The notes beneath the pieces are model-generated. The model saw only the letters and a list, made by a program, of their open reading frames with translations, searched no databases and had not been told where the DNA came from. The translations under genes were made by a program, and so were the position numbers. Below are positions 1 through 7,076 of a stretch of 7,836 nucleotides of DNA, piece by piece (position 1 is the stretch's first letter; each line of letters begins with the position of its first letter). This stretch comes from an uncultured Bacteroidales bacterium. Lineage in GTDB: Bacteria; Bacteroidota; Bacteroidia; Bacteroidales; UBA932. The stretch spans positions 1-7,836 of the forward strand of contig CAMGTS010000054.1 of assembly GCA_946062035.1 (NCBI GenBank), in the 5' to 3' direction.

Positions 1-1
1 C

Positions 2-58
2 GCCACTTTTGGAGAAGACACAAAGGAGGCGTTTATTGAAAAAGAAACAACGAAATAA
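2..58 (+). CDS. C-terminal end of an unidentified upstream gene (partial)
   Basis: The left edge is open in frame 2 and reads ATFGEDTKEAFIEKETTK before a TAA stop at 56-58. The codons (GAA, AAA, AAG, ACA) resemble those of the neighbouring genes. This suggests the tail of a same-strand gene ending 25 bases before the OmpA-like gene, which could place both in one operon. Eighteen residues are too few to assign a family. Frame 3 is also open, to a TAA at 63-65, with a basic tail (ending KKKQRNNT), but it needs two adjacent AGG codons and looks less natural. The call is tentative. Confidence 0.35.
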   Translation, partial: ATFGEDTKEAFIEKETTK

Positions 59-83
59 TACATAAATATTTTATAGTTCTATT

Positions 84-1742
84 ATGAAGAATTTTATTAA
101 GATCGCAGCGTTTGCATTGGTGGCTGTTCTTGCCTCATTCTGTGCAAATCCTGAAAAAATGGCAAAGATGGCCTCTTTGGTCAAGACATCTTGCGAACCT
201 GGAACACTCGAATGTGTTGCAAATCAAATCAAGGCCAAATATACCTTGACATTCCCTGGCGACTATTTCCTTCCTAAGGCTATTGTCAAGATTACACCGG
301 TTTTAGTATACGATGGCGGTGAAGAAAAAGGACCGGAGTTTTGGCTTCAGGGCGAAAAAGTTCGCAACAACTACGCTGTAATTCCTTATAAGACAGGTTC
401 TTCTATCAGCAGAACGGTAACGTTCGGATATAAAAAGGGAATGGAGAAAGCCACATTGGAGCTCAGGGCGACAGTCTACAACGACTCAAAGACAAAGAGT
501 TTTGAATTCCCTATCCCTTATAAAGTCGCAGAGGGCACAAACTGTACATATATGCTTGTCAACGCAAACGGCCTACCGACTTTTGAAGGCGACGAGTACC
601 AGAAGGAGTTTAATGTCAACTACGAGACTCAGATTCTTTTCGACATCAACAAGGCTGACGTAAAGAAGGCACGTCTGAACTCTGACGAAGTGAAAGAATT
701 CGAGAAATTCATCAAGGAAGCTCAGAAAGACAGCTACACCACTATCGAGGGAAGCAAAATCATCGGTTACGCTTCACCGGAAGGTCCTGTCGGCAAGAAC
801 AACGCACTTGCAGAAAAGAGAGCGGGTGCCGCCAAGAAAGCTTACGACAAGACTATCTCAAAGAGAGCGGACCTCAATATCCCTGTAACCGTTGAAGAGA
901 AAGGCGAGGACTGGGAAGGTTTCCAGAATCTTGTAAAGAATTCCAATATCGAGGATAAGGAGCTTATTATCAGAGTATTGTCAATGTATTCAGACCCTGT
1001 AGTAAGAGAAAGAGAGATCAGAAACATGTCTCAGGTATTCCAGACCCTTTCTACAAAGATTCTTCCGTTGCTCCGTCGTAGCCGTATCGTAGCTGATATT
1101 ACCAAGAAGAACTTCTCTGACGAGGAACTTGTCAAAATGGTTGAGGATAATGACAACCGTTTGGACGAGGAGGCTCTCCTTTATTCTACAAAACTTTTCT
1201 CTGACCGTTCAGTCAAGAAATCTCTCTACAAGAAAGCCGCAGAGAAATTCAACAGCAACCGTGCATACAACAACCTTGCAGCTATGGAGTTGGAAGAGGG
1301 CCACGCTAACGAGGCCGCTATGCTGCTCAACCGTATGAACGAAAAAACTCAGGGTTACTATAACAACTATGGTGTAGTTGAGATGCAGAAAGGCAACTTC
1401 GAGAAGGCTAAAGAATACTTCGAACTCGCAGACAACGATGAGGCAAGAGAGAATATGGGAGCTATTGATATCCTTGAGGGTAAGTATGCTCAGGCAGTCA
1501 GCAATCTTGAGGGTTGCAACAGCTTCAACAACGGCCTTGCGAAGATTCTGACAGGCGACCTTGACGGCGCATTAAAGGTGCTTACCAACGCCAATGATCC
1601 AGACCAGTCATACCTCAGAGCTATCATCGCTGTACGCAAGGGTGATGAGACTACTTGCGAGAACGAGCTTGCCAATGCTTTCAACAAGAAGTCTTATGAG
1701 AGCAGATGCGACAATGATATAGAGTTCGCAGCTTTGAGATAA
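84..1742 (+). CDS. Exported OmpA-like domain protein with C-terminal TPR repeats, possible lipoprotein
   Basis: The 552-residue product starts with a signal peptide: Lys2 and Lys6, then a hydrophobic stretch at residues 7-19 ending LASFC. Cys20 could be a lipidation site, although Phe at -1 is unusual for a lipobox. Residues about 50-150 are beta-rich ('KITPVLVYDGGE', 'WLQGEKV') and resemble the N-terminal domain of Bacteroidales OmpA-related envelope proteins. Residues about 181-256 form an OmpA-C-like peptidoglycan-associating domain: 'ILFDINKADV', then 'IIGYASPEGPVGKNNALAEKRA'-type residues at 226-247. This is followed by the Bacteroidales continuation 'GEDWEGFQNLV' (274-284) and 'ILPLLRRSRIV' (326-336). 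Residues about 380-540 hold roughly five TPR-like helical pairs with Gly/Ala-rich turns. The likely role is an outer-membrane or periplasmic anchoring and scaffold protein; its partner is unknown. No Shine-Dalgarno is seen before the ATG, as is usual in this phylum. Confidence 0.8.
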   Translation: MKNFIKIAAFALVAVLASFCANPEKMAKMASLVKTSCEPGTLECVANQIKAKYTLTFPGDYFLPKAIVKITPVLVYDGGEEKGPEFWLQGEKVRNNYAVIPYKTGSSISRTVTFGYKKGMEKATLELRATVYNDSKTKSFEFPIPYKVAEGTNCTYMLVNANGLPTFEGDEYQKEFNVNYETQILFDINKADVKKARLNSDEVKEFEKFIKEAQKDSYTTIEGSKIIGYASPEGPVGKNNALAEKRAGAAKKAYDKTISKRADLNIPVTVEEKGEDWEGFQNLVKNSNIEDKELIIRVLSMYSDPVVREREIRNMSQVFQTLSTKILPLLRRSRIVADITKKNFSDEELVKMVEDNDNRLDEEALLYSTKLFSDRSVKKSLYKKAAEKFNSNRAYNNLAAMELEEGHANEAAMLLNRMNEKTQGYYNNYGVVEMQKGNFEKAKEYFELADNDEARENMGAIDILEGKYAQAVSNLEGCNSFNNGLAKILTGDLDGALKVLTNANDPDQSYLRAIIAVRKGDETTCENELANAFNKKSYESRCDNDIEFAALR

Positions 1743-3224
1743 TCAAAGAGATGCTATAGATTCGGCAAAAACTGAATAGTTCTTTGCCGCATTCCAGTTT
1801 TCACGCCAATTTGCATAAGCATTGCTTCGCAGGTTGGCGTGATTTTTTTCGGACAACATCATAAACTCAAGAAGCGCCTCAGCTACATTCCTTGCAGTAG
1901 GAGTGGAAGTGATAAGCTCTCCGACCGGAGACGGAAAATCAAAAAGTTCCGAAACTCCTCCGACATTTGTAGCAATGACCGGGATTCCGAAAGACATCGC
2001 CTCCATAATCGAGACAGGCACACCTTCGCTTCTGCTTGTAAGGATAAAAACATCTCCGCCTGTTCTTCTGTAATATTCCAAAACCGCCTCGTGTCTGACC
2101 CGTCCGGCAAAAGATATGCTTGCCTCAAAATCATCAGATTCTCTTTCGGTCAAAAACTTTTCAGCTTCGGTTTTCAAAGACTCCAACAACACTCCGTCTC
2201 CAAAATGTTTCCATGAAATTCCGCTCCATCCGCATCCTTTAAGCCTCTCAACGCTCTCTTTATCAGAGTATATCAGTTTTATAGCTTCGAGAATCAGAGA
2301 TACCCTTTTGAGTTCTATAACATTTGAGCAACTGACTATTCTGAACAATTTCCGCTGAGGGTTGTTTTCTGTAAGATATCCTTCTATCCGACACTCCGCT
2401 TCTGAGTCATCTCTGAAACTGCCAAGATGATGGGTTTTCAAATTTTTAGGCAAGGCATCGGGATAATTTTCCCTGATATATTTTTCTCCGTCATACGAAA
2501 CCGGAACAGCATAATCCAAAGATCTGAATATCTCCTTTCTAAAAGGCAGATAACCCTTTGCACGCTCATAAAGATCTGACCCATGGAATCTTGCGCAAAT
2601 AGCAGGAACGGAGTCCATCGATGAAGACTCTCCTTTTCCTTGCTTGGAGTTCCGCAACGCCTTATTCAAGGATTTTTTCAGAGCTTTCGCAATCAAAACA
2701 GACTTGTCCCCCCAATAGAAATACAGAATATCAGCGCATATGGACCGCTCCAATATCTTCTTCATCAGCTTCTTGCGGCCAAGAATCACCCTCAGCATAA
2801 GAAGATAGTCCGCATAAATCCAAAGCCTTTTTATCAAGGGGGCCTTTTCGGAAGCGTCTGACCGCCATGCGGCTGTAGATTCCTTACCTAAAATAACTCT
2901 GACCGACAATTCCCGTAAAGCGTAAGGCTGAATAGAAAGACTGAATACACCTCTGATTAACAACCTTTTGCGGTCTTTGTGGTCAAACGGAAGAAGAGGT
3001 TCTTCTACAACAACATTCGCCGGTACGCAGCGCACCTCAGGTCTCGATGCCTCAACCGAATCTGAGTTTGAAGCGGAGCCGGTGGGTATATAGAGCGGAA
3101 ATATTACGACCTCATCAAAACGTTCGGCCAGATACGGCAGTTCCTGAGCAAGAAAAGTCTCTCCGCTCCCGTACGGAAATGTATTGGAGAACAGTATTAA
3201 CCGCTTTTTTTTGCCGTGCGCCAT
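1743..3224 (-). CDS. Family-4-type glycosyltransferase (GT-B fold)
   Basis: The 493-residue product is a probable cytoplasmic, retaining glycosyltransferase acting in surface polysaccharide or glycoconjugate assembly; donor and acceptor cannot be read from the sequence. The N-terminal acceptor domain opens with 'FSNTFPYGSGETFLAQELPYLA' features (12-33) typical of Bacteroidetes GT4 enzymes. 'RFHGSDLYE' lies at 212-220. The donor domain begins near 'RIVSCSNVIELKR' (295-307) and carries the EX7E signature, Glu400 and Glu408, within 'SEGVPVSIMEAMSFGIPVIAT' residues 399-419, followed by 'GGVSELF'. The tail 'NWRENWNAAKNYSVF' is family-like, so the C-terminus seems intact. Residues about 180-206 form a Lys/Ser-rich, low-complexity linker. 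The start ATG is 18 bases downstream of the lepA stop with no Shine-Dalgarno, so cotranscription with lepA is likely. Its TGA abuts the TAA of the convergent OmpA/TPR gene. Confidence 0.85.
   Translation of the reverse strand: MAHGKKKRLILFSNTFPYGSGETFLAQELPYLAERFDEVVIFPLYIPTGSASNSDSVEASRPEVRCVPANVVVEEPLLPFDHKDRKRLLIRGVFSLSIQPYALRELSVRVILGKESTAAWRSDASEKAPLIKRLWIYADYLLMLRVILGRKKLMKKILERSICADILYFYWGDKSVLIAKALKKSLNKALRNSKQGKGESSSMDSVPAICARFHGSDLYERAKGYLPFRKEIFRSLDYAVPVSYDGEKYIRENYPDALPKNLKTHHLGSFRDDSEAECRIEGYLTENNPQRKLFRIVSCSNVIELKRVSLILEAIKLIYSDKESVERLKGCGWSGISWKHFGDGVLLESLKTEAEKFLTERESDDFEASISFAGRVRHEAVLEYYRRTGGDVFILTSRSEGVPVSIMEAMSFGIPVIATNVGGVSELFDFPSPVGELITSTPTARNVAEALLEFMMLSEKNHANLRSNAYANWRENWNAAKNYSVFAESIASL
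1763..1789. other. Near-perfect hairpin just past the OmpA/TPR stop codon
   Basis: CGGCAAA (1763-1769) pairs with TTTGCCG (1783-1789), and AACT (1770-1773) pairs with AGTT (1778-1781). This gives eleven base pairs closed by a four-base GAAT loop, with only C1782 bulged. The hairpin starts 20 bases beyond the rightward stop codon and lies in the last codons of the opposing glycosyltransferase. No T-tract follows directly on either strand, so it is more likely a 3'-end stabilising or pausing structure than a complete terminator. Confidence 0.45.
1801..1849 (+). terminator. Intrinsic terminator for the OmpA/TPR gene, inside the opposing gene
   Basis: TCACGCCAA (1801-1809) pairs perfectly with TTGGCGTGA (1834-1842) over nine bases, and seven T follow at 1843-1849. 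The interior can also fold: TGC (1812-1814) with GCA (1829-1831), then AAGC (1817-1820) with GCTT (1824-1827) around a three-base loop. Stem plus T-run is the classic Rho-independent pattern on the plus strand, 58 to 107 bases after the OmpA/TPR stop. On the minus strand the same bases encode residues about 459-474 of the glycosyltransferase, including 'NHANLRSNAYANWRE', so the terminator sits in coding sequence. Confidence 0.7.
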
Positions 3225-3242
3225 GATATAACGTATAGGAAC

Positions 3243-5027
3243 TTATAGTTTGAGGACTGCCATAAACGCACTTTGAGGAACCTCTACCTGACCGACCTGG
3301 CGCATTCTCTTTTTACCCTTCTTCTGTTTTTCAAGCAGTTTTCTCTTACGGGAAATATCTCCGCCGTAACATTTGGCCGTAACGTCTTTCCTGACCTGGC
3401 GGACTGTTTCTCTCGCAATGATTTTCGCACCGATCGCAGCCTGTATCGCAATGTCGAACTGCTGTCTTGGTATAAGCTCTTTCAGCTTTTCACACATCCT
3501 TCTTCCGAAGTCGTATGCGTGATCCCTATGGATAAGAGACGAGAGAGCGTCAACCTGCTCGCCGTTGAGAAGGATATCCAATTTGACAAGTGCCGCATTT
3601 CTATAATCGGTCACGTGATAGTCAAATGAGGCATACCCTTTCGAGATGCTTTTTAGCTTGTCATAAAAATCAAATACAATCTCGGAAAGTGGAATGTCGA
3701 AGTTCAGCTCCACCCTGTCTGTCGTTATGTAATGCTGACTCACAAGAGTTCCGCGTTTATCAAGACAGAGCTTCATTATCGGGCCGAAGAAATCTGCCTT
3801 TGATATGATCTGCGCCCTGATATAAGGCTCTTCTATATGGTCAATCATCGTGACTTCCGGCAGACCTGATGGGTTGTGGACATCCAATATTTCGCCGTCT
3901 GTCGTGTATACTTTATAAGAGACGTTCGGGACTGTCGTTATGCAGTCCATATTGAATTCTCTGAACAAACGCTCCTGAACTATTTCCAAATGAAGCAAAC
4001 CCAAGAAACCGCAACGGAAACCGAATCCCAAAGCGAGTGAGCTTTCAGGTTCGAAAACAAGGGAGGCATCATTGAGCTGCAATTTCTCAAGGGAGACCTT
4101 AAGCTGGTCATACTCGTCCGTCTCGACCGGATAGACTCCGGCAAACACCATCGGCTTTACCTCTTCAAATCCCGCAATCGCCTGTTCGCAAGGTTCGTCT
4201 GCTGAGGTTATCGTATCGCCCACCTTTACCTCGACGGCGCTCTTTATGCCGCTTATTATGTATCCTACGTTGCCACACGAAATTTCGTTTTTCGGTTGCA
4301 ACTTAAAACCCATCACTCCAACCTCATCGGCGGTATATTCCATTCCGGTATTGAAGAACTTGACTTTCTGCCCCTTGCGGATTGCTCCCGCCTCAATTTT
4401 ATAGTATGCGATAACCCCTCTGAACGGATTGAATACAGAGTCGAAGATCAACGCCTGAAGCGGAGCGTCAGGATCTCCCACAGGCGCAGGAATCCTTTCG
4501 ACTATCGCATCTAAAATCTCCTTGACACCGACCCCGGTTTTAGCGCTGCACATAAGCACTTCGTCCGGGTCGCAACCTATCAGTTCGCAGACAGAATCAC
4601 GAACAACCTCAGGTTCTGCGGCCTCCATGTCGATCTTGTTCAGGACAGGAATTATCGTAAGATCATGCTCCAACGCAAGATATAGATTTGAAATGGTCTG
4701 GGCCTGAATACCTTGTGTAGCGTCGACTACAAGAAGAGCACCCTCCGAAGACGCGATGCTTCGTGAGACCTCGTATGAAAAATCGACGTGTCCGGGGGTA
4801 TCCAGAAGATTAAGTACATACTCCTGACCATCTTTCTTGTAGTTCATCTGAACCGCATGACTTTTGATCGTAATGCCTTTTTCTTTTTCCAAATCCATGG
4901 AATCGAGAACCTGAGCCTCCATTTCTCTGGTGGTAACAGTGTTTGTTATCTCCAACATTCTGTCTGCCAAGGTACTTTTACCATGATCTATATGCGCTAT
5001 TATGCAAAAGTTTCTAATGTTTTTCAT
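3243..5027 (-). CDS. lepA: Elongation factor 4 (LepA), translational GTPase
   Basis: LepA is a ribosome-binding GTPase that acts on stalled or mistranslocated ribosomes and has been linked to back-translocation and initiation or ribosome assembly. The 594-residue length is normal. The GTPase motifs are all visible: G1 'AHIDHGKST' (11-19), G2 around Thr53 in 'EKGITIKSH', G3 'DTPGH' (76-80, with the catalytic His80), G4 'NKID' (130-133) and G5 'SAKTG' (161-165). The EF-G-like domains follow, including '[19 protein letters not shown]' (336-354). The LepA-specific C-terminal domain ends with '[20 protein letters not shown]' (553-572) and '[14 protein letters not shown]', so the gene is complete. 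It is divergent from the transketolase genes, and a glycosyltransferase follows it after 18 bases. The start gives the standard N-terminus [16 protein letters not shown]. Confidence 0.98.
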   Translation of the reverse strand: MKNIRNFCIIAHIDHGKSTLADRMLEITNTVTTREMEAQVLDSMDLEKEKGITIKSHAVQMNYKKDGQEYVLNLLDTPGHVDFSYEVSRSIASSEGALLVVDATQGIQAQTISNLYLALEHDLTIIPVLNKIDMEAAEPEVVRDSVCELIGCDPDEVLMCSAKTGVGVKEILDAIVERIPAPVGDPDAPLQALIFDSVFNPFRGVIAYYKIEAGAIRKGQKVKFFNTGMEYTADEVGVMGFKLQPKNEISCGNVGYIISGIKSAVEVKVGDTITSADEPCEQAIAGFEEVKPMVFAGVYPVETDEYDQLKVSLEKLQLNDASLVFEPESSLALGFGFRCGFLGLLHLEIVQERLFREFNMDCITTVPNVSYKVYTTDGEILDVHNPSGLPEVTMIDHIEEPYIRAQIISKADFFGPIMKLCLDKRGTLVSQHYITTDRVELNFDIPLSEIVFDFYDKLKSISKGYASFDYHVTDYRNAALVKLDILLNGEQVDALSSLIHRDHAYDFGRRMCEKLKELIPRQQFDIAIQAAIGAKIIARETVRQVRKDVTAKCYGGDISRKRKLLEKQKKGKKRMRQVGQVEVPQSAFMAVLKL

Positions 5028-5046
5028 TCAAAATCGGGATGTCCGG

Positions 5047-5054
5047 CAAAGATA
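5047..5054 (-). promoter_or_regulatory. Bacteroidetes-type -7 promoter box for lepA
   Basis: Read on the minus strand this is TATCTTTG, a perfect match to the Bacteroidetes primary sigma -7 consensus TAnnTTTG, and it is followed by CC as is common. It lies 19 bases before the lepA ATG, implying a leader of only about 10 to 15 nucleotides. I see no good TTG or TTTG -33 element 19-21 bases upstream (the region reads ACGGAAG), so recognition may rest mostly on the -7 box. It would drive lepA and probably the glycosyltransferase behind it. Confidence 0.6.
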
Positions 5055-5097
5055 CATTTTTCTTGTGTTTCTTCCGTGCGGGATGTTTCAAGGTAAA

Positions 5098-5129
5098 TTG
5101 CTGCAAATCGCAAATAATGACTATTTTTA
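5098..5129 (+). promoter_or_regulatory. Candidate promoter for the transketolase genes
   Basis: A TTG at 5098-5100 and TATTTTTA at 5122-5129 (seven of eight positions of TAnnTTTG) are separated by 21 bases, within the 19-21 base spacing known for Bacteroidetes promoters. Transcription would start near 5136 and leave a leader of roughly 40 bases before the ATG at 5179. The motifs are short and the region is AT-rich, so a chance match is possible. Confidence 0.35.
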
Positions 5130-5178
5130 CAAACACAGATTTCACTATTGCCAACGACAAATTTTACACTCACTGAAA

Positions 5179-6030
5179 ATGTCTGATATTCAAAAACTGA
5201 AAGATATCGCTTCGCAGATACGCAGGGATATTCTGCGTATGGTTACGGGGGCCAAGAGTGGTCACCCGGGAGGGAGCCTTAGCAGCACAGATGTTGTTAC
5301 AGCCTTGTACTTCAAGGTAATGAAACAGAATCCGGAAAATTGGAGTCGCACCGGAGAGGGTTATGATATGTTTTTTCTCTCATGCGGCCATGAATCACCG
5401 CTTCTCTACAGCGCACTCGCAAGAAGAGGGTATTTTCCTGTAGAAGAGCTTGGTACATTCCGTAAAATCGGCAGCAGGCTGCAAGGACATCCTGCAACCG
5501 ACACAGGACTTCCGGGAATTCACGAGGCGAGCGGCTCTTTGGGACAAGGGCTGAGCGTCGCAGTCGGAGCGGCTTTAGGCAAAAGACTTGCAGGCGACCC
5601 TAACAAAGTATATGTGCTGGTGGGAGACGGAGAGAGCCAGGAGGGACAGATTTGGGAAGCGGCGGCATTTGCGTCACACCATAAGGTCGGAAACCTTATA
5701 GCCTTTACCGATTGGAACGGACAGCAGATCGACGGAACGACGGAAGAGGTGATCGGGCCGGACAATTTGGATTTGCGTTGGAAAGCTTTCGGATGGAATG
5801 TCTTAGTTGTTGAAGACGGCAACGAAATGGAGCAGATTCTCTCCGCAATCGAACTTGCGACCGAGCTTCAGAGCAAAGAGCCAAAACCTGTAATGATCAT
5901 GCTAAAGACCGTAATGGGAAAGGGTGTTGACTTTATGGAAGGAACTTGCAATTGGCACGGAAAGGCTCCAAAGCCGGAGGAGTGCGAAAAAGCCCTGAAC
6001 CAGATCAAAGAAACGCTCGGCGATTATTAA
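5179..6030 (+). CDS. Transketolase, N-terminal (thiamine diphosphate-binding) subunit
   Basis: This 283-residue protein is the first half of a split transketolase, which moves two-carbon ketol units between sugar phosphates in the non-oxidative pentose phosphate pathway with ThDP and a divalent metal. 'SGHPGGSLS' (27-35) supplies the conserved His29. The ThDP/metal motif runs from 'GDGESQEGQIWEAA' (149-162) to Asn180 in 'FTDWNGQQIDG'. 'GSLGQGLS' (119-126) and 'KTVMGKGV' (243-250) are further family signatures. The chosen ATG gives the conserved N-terminus MSDIQKLKDIASQIRRDI. An in-frame ATG at 5002 would add 59 residues unlike any transketolase and would overlap lepA and its promoter, so it was not used. 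The C-terminal subunit gene follows after 31 bases, and the two products presumably form a heteromeric enzyme. A related split transketolase-like enzyme acting on another sugar is the main alternative. Confidence 0.93.
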   Translation: MSDIQKLKDIASQIRRDILRMVTGAKSGHPGGSLSSTDVVTALYFKVMKQNPENWSRTGEGYDMFFLSCGHESPLLYSALARRGYFPVEELGTFRKIGSRLQGHPATDTGLPGIHEASGSLGQGLSVAVGAALGKRLAGDPNKVYVLVGDGESQEGQIWEAAAFASHHKVGNLIAFTDWNGQQIDGTTEEVIGPDNLDLRWKAFGWNVLVVEDGNEMEQILSAIELATELQSKEPKPVMIMLKTVMGKGVDFMEGTCNWHGKAPKPEECEKALNQIKETLGDY

Positions 6031-6061
6031 CAACTGATTATTAATCCATTAACAGAAAATC

Positions 6062-7024
6062 ATGGCTGATTACATAAATACAGGAAACAAAGACACTCGT
6101 TCCGGTTTTGGTGCGGGACTGTTGGAATTAGGTAAAGAGAACCCAAAAGTTGTCGCTTTAGCGGCAGACCTCAAAGGCTCCGTCAAAATGGACGCTTTCG
6201 CAAAAGAATTTCCGGAGAGATTTTTCCAGTGTGGAATCGCAGAGGCTAATATGATAGATACTGCGGCGGGGCTTAGCTTAAACGGTCTTATTCCGTTTGT
6301 CGGGACTTTCGCCGCTTTCGCTACCGGTCGAGTATATGACCAGATCCGAATGTGCGTGGCTTACTCCGAGACCAATGTCAAGATTGCGGCGTCACACGCA
6401 GGTATCACTTTGGGAGAAGATGGTGCGACCCACCAGATTCTCGAAGACATAGGGCTTATGAGAATGCTGCCTAATATGGTTGTCATAAATCCATGCGACT
6501 ACAATCAGACAAAGGCGGCCACCATAGCGGCAGGCAAATACAACGGGCCTGTATATCTGAGATTCGGAAGGCCGAGTGTGCCTAATTTTACTCCTGAAAA
6601 TCAAGTATTTGAAATAGGTAAGGCGATAAAATTAGTCGATGGCGGAGATGTTTCGATTTTCGCTACCGGACATCTCGTATGGGAGGCGTTAGAGGCGCAG
6701 AAACTTTTGGCACAAGAAGGTATCAACGCCGAAATTATCAATATCGCCACTATCAAGCCTTTTGACGAAAACGCAGTTTTGCAGTCTATTGAAAAGACCG
6801 GTTGTGCCGTTGTAGCAGAAGAGCATTTCATTGCGGGAGGTCTTGGAGAACTTACCGCAGGGGTTTTAGCGAAGTCCGCCAAATTGGTTCCGATGGAATT
6901 TGTAGCGATTAATGACAAGTTCGGACAAAGCGGAACTCCGGCTGAACTGATGAAGGCTTACGGGCTCGATGCCGCACATATTGTTGAGGCGGCAAAGAGA
7001 GCTGTATCAAAAAAGACAGCATAA
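6062..7024 (+). CDS. Transketolase, C-terminal (pyrimidine-binding and C-domain) subunit
   Basis: This 320-residue partner supplies the ThDP pyrimidine-binding domain and the C-terminal regulatory-type domain. 'QCGIAEANMIDTAAGLSLNG' (56-75) contains Glu61, the expected catalytic glutamate that activates the cofactor. 'SHAGITLGEDGATHQ' (111-125) is the conserved substrate and cofactor loop, and 'YLRFGRPSVP' (165-174) follows. The C-domain starts near residue 185 with 'VSIFATGHLVWEAL' (197-210), then 'IINIATIKPFDENAV' and 'EEHFIAGGLGEL' (253-264), and ends with 'FGQSGTPAELMKAYGL'. Together with the preceding subunit (283 + 320 residues) the length approaches that of a one-piece transketolase. 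The 31-base gap lacks a promoter or hairpin that I can see, so the pair is probably one transcript. Confidence 0.93.
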   Translation: MADYINTGNKDTRSGFGAGLLELGKENPKVVALAADLKGSVKMDAFAKEFPERFFQCGIAEANMIDTAAGLSLNGLIPFVGTFAAFATGRVYDQIRMCVAYSETNVKIAASHAGITLGEDGATHQILEDIGLMRMLPNMVVINPCDYNQTKAATIAAGKYNGPVYLRFGRPSVPNFTPENQVFEIGKAIKLVDGGDVSIFATGHLVWEALEAQKLLAQEGINAEIINIATIKPFDENAVLQSIEKTGCAVVAEEHFIAGGLGELTAGVLAKSAKLVPMEFVAINDKFGQSGTPAELMKAYGLDAAHIVEAAKRAVSKKTA

Positions 7025-7039
7025 GGTCAACTAATAGAT

Positions 7040-7062
7040 GCGGTATTGTTAGACCGCTGTTT
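7040..7062 (+). terminator. Weak terminator-like hairpin after the transketolase pair
   Basis: GCGGT (7040-7044) pairs with ACCGC (7053-7057) across an eight-base loop, followed by TGTTTCTT. The stem is only five pairs and the T-run is broken, so termination may be partial and the sigma factor gene 15 bases further on could receive read-through. This is the only structure I see in the 52-base gap; no convincing TAnnTTTG promoter for the sigma factor is visible there. Confidence 0.3.
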
Positions 7063-7076
7063 CTTAGCAAGATAAG

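Noticed and set aside
22..31. AAAGGAGGCG, resembling a strong Shine-Dalgarno
   Set aside because: It lies over 50 bases before the ATG at 84, no start codon follows at a useful distance, and it is better read as codons of the upstream partial gene. Bacteroidota rarely use such sites.
1703..1735. TGCGA/TCGCA hairpin as a leftward terminator for the glycosyltransferase
   Set aside because: The stem has only five pairs and a long loop, and no T-run follows on the minus strand.
1839..2358. Plus-strand open frames opposite the glycosyltransferase
   Set aside because: The opposite strand carries clear glycosyltransferase motifs with intact spacing; these frames lack recognisable domains and are shadows.
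5002..5178. 59-codon upstream extension of the transketolase N-terminal gene from an ATG at 5002
   Set aside because: The added residues do not resemble any transketolase, and the stretch overlaps the start of lepA and its promoter box. The ATG at 5179 gives the family's normal N-terminus.
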